From contig DUHJ01000075.1 in NCBI GenBank assembly GCA_013330925.1, forward strand, positions 1-12,567: a DNA stretch of 12,567 nucleotides. Reading direction: 5' to 3'. Every line of letters begins with the position of its first letter. Position 1 is the stretch's first letter. Below are positions 7,172 to 12,567 of the stretch, piece by piece. This stretch comes from Candidatus Poseidoniaceae archaeon (GTDB lineage Archaea; Thermoplasmatota; Poseidoniia; Poseidoniales; Poseidoniaceae). Position numbers and translations under genes: made by a program. The notes below the pieces were generated by a model, which was not told where the DNA came from, made no database searches, and worked only from the letters and a program-made list of their open reading frames with translations.

Positions 7172-8172
7172 ATTTCACCTCCATCGTAGTTGTTTGACGA
7201 GTCAGATTCGCTCTTCTTAACGCCGGTGTCGGCGTCACATGTTTTGTCGACTCGGGCAACAACCTTGACTTCGCCAGTCATGACCGAGTGTTGCAATCCA
7301 CAATATTCTGCACAGCGTATTGGGAAGGTACCAGAGTCATCCGGCATGAAGTAGAGGGTTGTGCCAGCCTCGAGACCGGGGACGAAGTCTTCTTTCATTC
7401 CCCATTCAGGCACCCAGAAAGCGTGTTGAACGCCAACGTTCCGGTCGTCACCTTCGATTCCCTTGGAGTTCATGGTCGCATCAACGAGTTCGTCACAAGG
7501 GACAATCATTGGTTGGGACGGAGTGAGGAGTTTGTGGCCGACAGGAAGATGCTCCCATGTGTGAAGAAGAACTCCTTCCGCATCATAGACCTTGACGTAT
7601 TGGTGCTTTCTATTCAAAATGTCCCAGGGAAATGCCTTGCCGACCATACTGGAGCCGTTGTTGATTTCGTATTCTGCAGTGGTGGTATTTCCGGATTCTT
7701 CATCCGTATACTTTACTTCAACAACTGCTGCGTTTGCATTCCCAGAAGCATCCACATGCAAAGGACCGGTCTGAGGCCATTGAACATCGATCCCCGTGTC
7801 TGTGTCTTCCCATGTCAGGTCCTCTGTGTATTCGAATTCGAAATACCATTGGTAGGCATTAATTTGAATCTCAAAGGAGTCGTCGGTGTCTGGGTTCCAC
7901 ACAGCAGTGTTGGATCCAAGCGCAAGCACAGTGAGCCAAACGACAAGAATAGTTGGGAGGATGTAAAACATAGCTTCCAGTTTTGTATTGTGCCGATCGA
8001 CCGGGAAAGCCCCCACTTCAATGTGATCAATTTCTGTTGTGTCCGGTTCAACACCATCTCGATAGCGCAGCATGGCTGTAAACAGCCAACCGAATGTGAA
8101 AATTGCTACAAGAATCGACCAGAACATGTATTTGTCGTAAAGGACGTAGAAAACGGTATCTTCCGCTGGCAT
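7168..8172 (-). CDS. coxB: Cytochrome c oxidase subunit II with enlarged CuA domain
   Basis: Subunit II takes electrons from a soluble or membrane donor through its binuclear CuA centre and passes them to subunit I. Two membrane spans (about 15-37 and 67-87) anchor a cupredoxin domain outside the cell. The CuA ligands are complete: His250, Cys287, Glu289, Cys291, His295 and Met298, in CAEYCGLQHSVM. The aromatic patch INAYQWYFEF (104-113) matches the family's electron-entry strand, and WVPEWGMKEDFVPG (253-266) is also conserved. Between these, residues about 115-215 are longer than I recall for the family by roughly 70-80 residues, and the excess is acidic. The tail after 308 is polar, with no fused cytochrome c. 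It is first in the oxidase operon, starting at ATG 8172, and its TGA overlaps the coxA start. It lies wholly in the lower-GC half. Confidence 0.96.
   Translation of the reverse strand: MPAEDTVFYVLYDKYMFWSILVAIFTFGWLFTAMLRYRDGVEPDTTEIDHIEVGAFPVDRHNTKLEAMFYILPTILVVWLTVLALGSNTAVWNPDTDDSFEIQINAYQWYFEFEYTEDLTWEDTDTGIDVQWPQTGPLHVDASGNANAAVVEVKYTDEESGNTTTAEYEINNGSSMVGKAFPWDILNRKHQYVKVYDAEGVLLHTWEHLPVGHKLLTPSQPMIVPCDELVDATMNSKGIEGDDRNVGVQHAFWVPEWGMKEDFVPGLEAGTTLYFMPDDSGTFPIRCAEYCGLQHSVMTGEVKVVARVDKTCDADTGVKKSESDSSNNYDGGEM
7175..7182 (-). promoter_or_regulatory. Strong ribosome binding site for coxA, inside coxB
   Basis: GGAGGTGA on the minus strand lies 3 bases before the GTG at 7171 and 6 bases before the ATG at 7168. 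The spacing from its GGAGG core is 6 and 9 bases respectively, so both starts are possible. The ATG overlaps the coxB stop as TGATG and the GTG overlaps it as GTGA. The same sequence precedes coxC (4846-4853). Confidence 0.75.
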
Positions 8173-8206
8173 GGCTGCACCCTGTTCAAAGGGGCGAGAA
8201 GGCCTA

Positions 8207-8213
8207 CTTTAAG
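8207..8213 (-). promoter_or_regulatory. Candidate TATA box for the cox operon
   Basis: CTTAAAG on the minus strand is the best TATA-like site before coxB. Archaeal transcription usually starts about 25 bases downstream, near 8184, which would leave a leader of about 12 bases carrying AGGGTG as a weak ribosome site before ATG 8172. There is no clear upstream BRE motif, so this is tentative. Confidence 0.4.
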
Positions 8214-8264
8214 CGTTGGCGTAAAGCAAGCACTGAAGTGAAATTCTTTGGGTCAGTTTTCTTT

Positions 8265-8273
8265 CATATTAAT
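8265..8273 (+). promoter_or_regulatory. Candidate TATA box for the TOPRIM-NERD genes
   Basis: CATATTAAT lies in the most AT-rich part of the gap. A transcript starting about 25 bases downstream, near 8295, would begin after the ATG at 8276 and leave a leader of about 45 bases to the ATG at 8342. This supports 8342 as the start of the TOPRIM gene. Confidence 0.38.
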
Positions 8274-8341
8274 GTATGTTCTTCGGCAATTTCACACAAG
8301 TTGAAGAACAGTTTGAACTATCATTACGACGAGGTAATGCC

Positions 8342-8824
8342 ATGGACCCGACCAATGCTATCGAACGATTCGAGGTTGCTGGCAAGGCATTGGGTGAAGC
8401 ACGACATCGAAATCGAGAGGAAGGATTCGCCATTATTGTCGAAGGGCCCAGAGACAAAGTCGCTCTTCAGCGCCTTGGTTTTGAAGGGCCAATCGAGGTT
8501 GTCAATCGAGGCTGGGGGATGGATCGGCTTGTGGCATATTTGTACGAAACCTATGGGACGCGAACCAAAGATCGTCGATCAACCATGACCTTACTGATGG
8601 ACTGGGACCGAACCGGAGGAAAGTTGCAGGCCAACCTTCGCAGGCGACTCGAATCGTTCGATGTTCTCATCGACGAAGACTTGCGAAAGGTGTTGATGAA
8701 GGCACTCAAACCAGAAACACGTGTTGTCGAAAGTCTTGGAGGATTGTCTGGAGCACTTGCACCGTACATGAGCATGACCTCAATACTTCGACACGATGAT
8801 TCCAAACCAACGGGTGGGAATTAA
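8342..8824 (+). CDS. Small archaeal TOPRIM-domain protein (UPF0292-like)
   Basis: TOPRIM domains bind Mg2+ and act in nucleic-acid strand breakage or phosphotransfer; the role of this small archaeal family is not established. The 160-residue protein is nearly all TOPRIM. The first strand ends in the catalytic glutamate (FAIIVEGPRDKVALQRLG, Glu34), and the Asp-x-Asp motif is LLMDWDRTGG (Asp87, Asp89). Later come a helix rich in Arg/Leu and a VVESLGG segment (128-134) like the IESL of the family. The start chosen is ATG 8342, with GAGGT (positions 8334-8338) just upstream and family-like sequence beginning soon after. An in-frame ATG at 8276 would add 22 residues but lies too close to the likely TATA site. 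The NERD gene follows 26 bases after the stop, so the two are probably co-transcribed. Confidence 0.85.
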   Translation: MDPTNAIERFEVAGKALGEARHRNREEGFAIIVEGPRDKVALQRLGFEGPIEVVNRGWGMDRLVAYLYETYGTRTKDRRSTMTLLMDWDRTGGKLQANLRRRLESFDVLIDEDLRKVLMKALKPETRVVESLGGLSGALAPYMSMTSILRHDDSKPTGGN

Positions 8825-8850
8825 AAGAGTCCTGAACCTTGTACAACAAT

Positions 8851-10065
8851 ATGGGACTTCTGCGAAACTACCGTTGGCTGAAGGCTCGCGACGTCAAAGC
8901 CTATCCCAAGCCGGACTTTGCAAAGAAAGCAGCAACAGATGCCGAGATTTCAGTATGCGAAGCGTTGCGAAACATCGAGGGTGTCGTTGATGTCTACCAT
9001 TCTGCACGAATCGATCAGATCATCAGTGGCAAGAGCCGCCGGGAAGCCGACATCATTGTATTGATGCACAATAGAATCGTGTTCATCGAAGTCAAGAATT
9101 ACAAAGGAGACATCACCATGGAAGAGAACGTGTTGTTACAAAATGGACAATCACGGGGATGGACTTTTGCAAAACTTGAGGAAGCTGTAGGCCGCTTCCA
9201 CGAAATTAGTCGACACGTCGGCATACGCATTCAACAAGACGTGATCGAAACGGTACTCGCCTGTGTCGGGTTTGCGAACGTTGATGCGAGTGTGAAACCC
9301 AGAGCACTCACGGGTTCATTTGTTGCTGAATCAACGGATCAACTCCTCTCGATCTTATCGGTGACTGAAGATCATCACGTAGACTTCGATGAGGAGACGC
9401 TCAAGGCGTTGAAAACGCTGCTTTCGATGTTTGGAACGTGGGATGCAATGCAGTTCCCAAACGAAGCACAGCATGAAGGAGATCTCATCCAACCACGTGA
9501 CAAGATACGCGAATGGCGCATCACCTACCAAGCTCTGCGCGTACGAAACGAAAGGACATGGTGGGGCACATTTTTCCGTGGGCCAAAGTTTGTTGGGGAT
9601 TTAATCCCACGACTTGGCGACAACATCGTAACGGTTGATCTCGACTACATGGAATCAGCAGTTCTTCACAATCCGCACGAACGCATCGATGAGGAATATA
9701 CCTTCGAAGATGTAGCATCATTGGTATTTGGTTACAAGGAAGTTCCAGATTGGAACAAGGTCAAACTCATGGAACCAAAAGTCGCTGAGACGAAACGCGA
9801 GAAGGTGGTTCCAACACCACAGGAAGGCGACGTCATTCCACAAGCACGAGTTCTTCGCCATCTTACAGAAGGGGCCCATCAAGGCATTGTATTCCGTTTG
9901 GATGAGAAGAACGAGGGCGTTCTGTGGCGAGATCAAATGTCGATCATGGAATGGGACAACAAGGACATGCTAATGGCTGTCAATTCAGCACATGATGTCG
10001 AAGTGACATCGTCGACCTACAATAAAACACGAAAGAGTTGGCGCATCAAAGTCAAAACGATATGA
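8851..10065 (+). CDS. NERD-domain (nuclease-related) protein with C-terminal OB/S1-like region
   Basis: NERD is a nuclease-related domain of the PD-(D/E)xK type, found in predicted DNA-processing proteins. Counting from ATG 8851 (404 residues), the domain fills about 30-140. It has an N-terminal helix with Glu37 (ISVCEALRN), then EADIIVLMHNRIVFIEVKNYKG, where Asp67, Glu80 and Lys82 form the expected catalytic set. The middle (150-310) is mixed and unrecognised. The C-terminal 80 residues are beta-rich (ARVLRHL...GIVFRLDEKNEGVLW...DVEVTSSTYN) and resemble an OB-fold or S1 RNA-binding domain, a weak match by eye. No signal peptide or membrane span is present, so it should be cytoplasmic. A TTG at 8839 would add four residues; neither start has a good ribosome site. 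It converges on the Lrp gene with only 5 bases between stops. Confidence 0.85.
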   Translation: MGLLRNYRWLKARDVKAYPKPDFAKKAATDAEISVCEALRNIEGVVDVYHSARIDQIISGKSRREADIIVLMHNRIVFIEVKNYKGDITMEENVLLQNGQSRGWTFAKLEEAVGRFHEISRHVGIRIQQDVIETVLACVGFANVDASVKPRALTGSFVAESTDQLLSILSVTEDHHVDFDEETLKALKTLLSMFGTWDAMQFPNEAQHEGDLIQPRDKIREWRITYQALRVRNERTWWGTFFRGPKFVGDLIPRLGDNIVTVDLDYMESAVLHNPHERIDEEYTFEDVASLVFGYKEVPDWNKVKLMEPKVAETKREKVVPTPQEGDVIPQARVLRHLTEGAHQGIVFRLDEKNEGVLWRDQMSIMEWDNKDMLMAVNSAHDVEVTSSTYNKTRKSWRIKVKTI

Positions 10066-10070
10066 TTGCA

Positions 10071-10526
10071 TCATTCTGAAGGCGGTACCACACGACCATC
10101 TTCTTTCACCGTATTGAGTACAACTTGAGTGAACGAGCGTTGCACACCCTTGAGCGTAAAGACCGTCTTGGTGAGGTCGTCCAAATCCTTTCGTCCACGC
10201 ACACGAGCGAGGACCATTGAATCATAGTCACCAGTAACATCGTATACACCGAACACACGAGGGTCGGCAGCGATTTGTTGTTGCACATCGATCATCGAAC
10301 CTTTCTGAATCCGTAATCCGGTGATGACGGTCATGGTCCATCCCATGCTTTCAGCATCGAGAATAACAGTGTATCCTTTGATGACACCCATCTCTTCGAG
10401 ACGGCGGAGGCGATTCGTAATCGTCCCTTGTGCGACACCAACACGTTTGGCAAGGCCTCGCTGACTGATTCGCGCATCTTCAAGAAGGGCTGCGAGAAGT
10501 TCGCGGTCGGTCGCATCAAGGTCCAT
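10071..10526 (-). CDS. Lrp/AsnC-family transcriptional regulator
   Basis: Lrp/AsnC proteins are dimeric or octameric DNA-binding regulators, often of amino-acid metabolism. The 151 residues match the usual length. An N-terminal helix-turn-helix occupies about 1-55: DRELLAALLEDARISQRGLA, then VGVAQGTITNRLRRLEEMGVIKGYTV. The C-terminal ligand-binding RAM domain follows, with VFGVYDVTGDYDSMVLARVR (about 91-110), whose GDYD is the family's hallmark. The effector cannot be told from sequence. The start is ATG 10526, 9 bases after the stop of the membrane protein gene, with no clear ribosome site, so translation may be coupled. It is last in the group with the NSUN2-like gene. Confidence 0.95.
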   Translation of the reverse strand: MDLDATDRELLAALLEDARISQRGLAKRVGVAQGTITNRLRRLEEMGVIKGYTVILDAESMGWTMTVITGLRIQKGSMIDVQQQIAADPRVFGVYDVTGDYDSMVLARVRGRKDLDDLTKTVFTLKGVQRSFTQVVLNTVKEDGRVVPPSE

Positions 10527-10535
10527 GTATGGACG

Positions 10536-11675
10536 TTAGGCCTGCTCATCTTCAACGCTTCGTTCAGGTTTACTGCGCAGTGGAAGACGAATGTTTTGTG
10601 TCCAACCGCCCAAGGTCTCCACTTCCATCTTCAATTTCAGAACGAGAATTTCATCCCGCCATTTCTTGAAACGCACATCGAAACTGAGCGAGTTGCCCGC
10701 TTCTACCGTACTGCGTTTTACGCCACCACGCATCGACCACGGTTCGATTGCCTCGCATCCTTGGATCGAGACATCTTGTCGTTTCGCATCAACCTCAATC
10801 AGGATTGCAGGGTCTTTGCCAGTTTTCCAGCGAGCGCGAATCTCAGGCAATCCGTGTTCTTGATTGAATGAACCTCGCACGACTGAGAATAAGATAACGA
10901 GGGCTACTGCAATGAAAACCAGAGGTGGAAGATAATCGAGATAGGCAACATCCTCGCTGGAAGTTGGAACTGACGTTTCGTACAATGCGATTACGCCGGG
11001 AGGTTCAACCGAGTCCGATTCAGCACCGAGAACCACGATGAGGACCTTCCATCCGTACTGTTCATCAGCGAGTTCAACACCTGCTGCTGACAAGTGAGTG
11101 TAAGGGATGGTTACATCGACCTGAGTGGTGTTTCCTCCTGAACGGTAGAAACCGACTTCGGAGGTTAAATCCCGAACAAGATAGGATAATTCTCTACCGT
11201 GATTGTCCTCGCTGTTTTCTTCAACAAACAGGAACTGCATGATGACATCGTTGCGAAGGTCAACAAGAGGTTCAACGGTCAGGTTTGCAGCCAAATACGA
11301 CTCATCTTTGATTTCGGATTGAATGGAGAATGTTCCCTTCACATCGACAAGATGCTGTCGTACTTCCGTCCCGTTCCCGTTGATGATGGAGCGACTCTCG
11401 TCAAATTCAACACCCATGTTGTCAGCCCTTAGATTGGCATCGTCATCGGGCCATGACGAACCTGTTTGATCGCTGTACCTCCACCATCGAACAACAACAT
11501 CATCGTCGTCAGTTTCGATACAATTCTTGCATTCAAGGGATGAACTTGTGAAGTGTTCAACATACCTTCGATCAACATCCACGGCTTCATCGATGCTCCA
11601 CTCGATGTGAACGCTTACCGCAGCCGAAGCAAGAGGGACAAGTGCGAGCAGAACAACAACGGCCAAAGCCCTCAT
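10536..11675 (-). CDS. Signal-peptide membrane protein with one span and cytoplasmic beta-rich domain
   Basis: Family not recognised. The 379 residues begin with a signal peptide (1-19, ending ASA). An acidic extracellular domain (20-245) holds a Cys49-Lys-Asn-Cys52 pair and several Asn-x-Ser/Thr sites (for example NGT at 101 and NLT at 131). One span (250-266) is followed by Arg, and the C-terminal 110 residues are Lys/Arg-rich with alternating strands. The CxxC is not set in a thioredoxin-like pattern, so a disulfide or metal site is possible but unproven. The start is ATG 11675, overlapping the NSUN2-like stop as ATGA, with GGAGG 7 bases upstream, so it is coupled to that gene. The 9-base gap to the Lrp gene suggests one transcript of three genes. 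Confidence 0.85.
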   Translation of the reverse strand: MRALAVVVLLALVPLASAAVSVHIEWSIDEAVDVDRRYVEHFTSSSLECKNCIETDDDDVVVRWWRYSDQTGSSWPDDDANLRADNMGVEFDESRSIINGNGTEVRQHLVDVKGTFSIQSEIKDESYLAANLTVEPLVDLRNDVIMQFLFVEENSEDNHGRELSYLVRDLTSEVGFYRSGGNTTQVDVTIPYTHLSAAGVELADEQYGWKVLIVVLGAESDSVEPPGVIALYETSVPTSSEDVAYLDYLPPLVFIAVALVILFSVVRGSFNQEHGLPEIRARWKTGKDPAILIEVDAKRQDVSIQGCEAIEPWSMRGGVKRSTVEAGNSLSFDVRFKKWRDEILVLKLKMEVETLGGWTQNIRLPLRSKPERSVEDEQA

Positions 11676-12567
11676 TCTTCTTCCTCCAAACCAAGCCGTA
11701 TGGAAAGCAATCGCCGCTCAGCTTTGTCGAGCATCAGCGTAATTCGTGTTCCACACCAGGCATTAATGACGAGCGAACCGGTCTCATGATGGCATCGAAG
11801 CAGGAGTGCACCTTGGGGGATTTCCCTATCACCAGCGACAACATGAGGTTCCAATGCTTCATCCTTGAGCAATCGAAGCAACACTTCGGTTTCAATGACT
11901 ATCAATTCGCTGGAGAGTTTGTTGAACAGGAGAGGTATCGATTCTTGACGCGCCCGCCAATTTCCGTGTTTTGAGATGAAGGCGGGCAAGCCAACGTGGA
12001 GTACTTGCAACGGATGGAAGGTTCCACCGGGCCATCGATCGCCGCGCTTGTTGGGTGTTTCTTGTGCCCAGATCCGGTCGTGGACAAGGCGCGGAGCAAT
12101 TGCCATTCGCTTCCCACGTTTCCACCACGAGAAGTCAGATTCTTTCAGTTGACATTGTTCGATAACGATTGCAGCCTCGTCTTCGCTTGCCCCATGAATG
12201 GTGTGACGATTTGCGCCAGGTTTGTCAAGAAGCCTTGATTCCCATCCAGAATTCTCTCTACGCTTTGCCAACTTATCGATGAAGGTCTTTGCTACACCTT
12301 CAGGCGTGGCTTCTTCCCGATGACGAAGGAGGGCAACAAAGAACCCTCCCGTATTATTGTCCTGAGGATAGAGGCGACGGGTTTTGGGAAGAACTTCGAG
12401 GAGTGCTTGTTCTTCTGGAGGGAGGTAACGAGCATCAAAGAATGGGACATCTTCCGGATTCTCAGGAATGCTTCCGGTTTCATCGAGTGGACTCCATGAG
12501 GTCAAACCTTGATGCCAAACCAATCCTTCAACATTGGATTCATCGATGTCAACGACTTCCATCCACG
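11672..12567 (-). CDS. NSUN2-like RNA (cytosine-5) methyltransferase, C-terminal part
   Basis: NOL1/NOP2/Sun enzymes methylate cytosine C5 in tRNA or rRNA using S-adenosylmethionine. The frame is open to the right edge (298 codons seen), so the N-terminus and the catalytic cysteines lie outside. What is seen matches the end of the methyltransferase domain, TRRLYPQDNNTGGFFVALLRH (the NTGGFF motif lies at about 12346-12363), which closely resembles eukaryotic NSUN2 (HHQNTGGFFVAVL). About 200 residues follow, resembling the NSUN2 C-terminal region: a HVGLPAF segment, a LLRLLKDEAL segment, PQGALLLR and INAWCGTRITLM. This is probably a PUA-like RNA-binding domain. The extended C-terminus favours a tRNA substrate over rRNA, by analogy only. 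An ATG at 12562 is internal, because the family motif continues upstream. Confidence 0.88.
   Translation of the reverse strand, partial: WMEVVDIDESNVEGLVWHQGLTSWSPLDETGSIPENPEDVPFFDARYLPPEEQALLEVLPKTRRLYPQDNNTGGFFVALLRHREEATPEGVAKTFIDKLAKRRENSGWESRLLDKPGANRHTIHGASEDEAAIVIEQCQLKESDFSWWKRGKRMAIAPRLVHDRIWAQETPNKRGDRWPGGTFHPLQVLHVGLPAFISKHGNWRARQESIPLLFNKLSSELIVIETEVLLRLLKDEALEPHVVAGDREIPQGALLLRCHHETGSLVINAWCGTRITLMLDKAERRLLSIRLGLEEEE

Larger units (their letters stand above)
8173..8341. promoter_or_regulatory. Divergent control region between the cox operon and the TOPRIM gene
   Basis: This gap of about 170 bases is the only sizeable non-coding stretch in the window and must hold the start signals for the leftward cox operon and the rightward TOPRIM-NERD pair. 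It contains two AT-rich TATA-like sites, listed separately. I saw no riboswitch, no clear operator palindrome and no RNA gene. If the TOPRIM protein really starts at 8276, the gap shrinks to about 100 bases. Confidence 0.6.

Noticed and set aside
7288..8241. Plus-strand open frame of 317 codons opposite coxB
   Set aside because: CoxB has complete CuA ligands on the other strand; the plus-strand translation has no family-like motif and an unnatural composition.
8276..8341. Upstream in-frame start adding 22 residues to the TOPRIM protein
   Set aside because: It overlaps the likely TATA region, has no ribosome site and adds sequence that does not look like the family; the ATG at 8342 has GAGGT before it. 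Not fully excluded.
11672..12562. Complete small gene starting at the ATG at 12562
   Set aside because: The frame is open upstream of that ATG and the sequence is plainly the C-terminal part of a longer methyltransferase.

Overview
The window looks archaeal, most likely a marine planktonic euryarchaeon of the Marine Group II / Poseidoniales type. Supporting points are an A1-type haem-copper oxidase operon, an archaeal-style small TOPRIM protein (UPF0292-like), a tRNA gene without an encoded CCA, strong GGAGGTGA ribosome sites at overlapping gene starts, and an NSUN2-like RNA methyltransferase. The lineage is an inference; the sequence has no rRNA to settle it.

Layout. Positions 1-8172 (minus strand) hold, in transcription order, coxB (subunit II), coxA (subunit I), coxC (subunit III), a subunit IV gene, a SCO copper chaperone, tRNA-Ser(UGA), and a lipoprotein-like membrane protein running off the left edge. 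The cox genes overlap by 1-4 bases or sit 9 bases apart, so they form one operon making a terminal oxidase and its CuA maturation factor. Positions 8173-8341 are a divergent control region. Positions 8342-10065 (plus strand) hold a TOPRIM protein and a NERD nuclease-domain protein. Positions 10071-12567 (minus strand, convergent) hold the C-terminal part of an NSUN2-like methyltransferase, a one-span membrane protein and an Lrp/AsnC regulator, again tightly packed.

The oxidase is modified. Subunit I carries an extra N-terminal extracellular domain (Reeler / choice-of-anchor-V-like, with a Cys-x-Cys-His motif) plus one extra membrane span. Subunit II has a long insertion in its cupredoxin domain. 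Subunit III has an N-terminal extension with a coiled coil and a His/Asp-rich loop. The SCO protein has a large insertion or tail duplication with two internal repeats, a Cys-rich segment and a C-terminal sorting-signal-like tail.

Base composition and codon use change abruptly near position 5800, inside the conserved core of coxA: about 58-63% GC to the left and about 42-52% to the right in the 60-base blocks I counted. The reading frame and gene order are intact across this point. It is either a recombination junction between two related populations or an assembly chimera, and it should be resolved before the left and right halves are treated as one genome. I saw no CRISPR array, insertion sequence or integrase.
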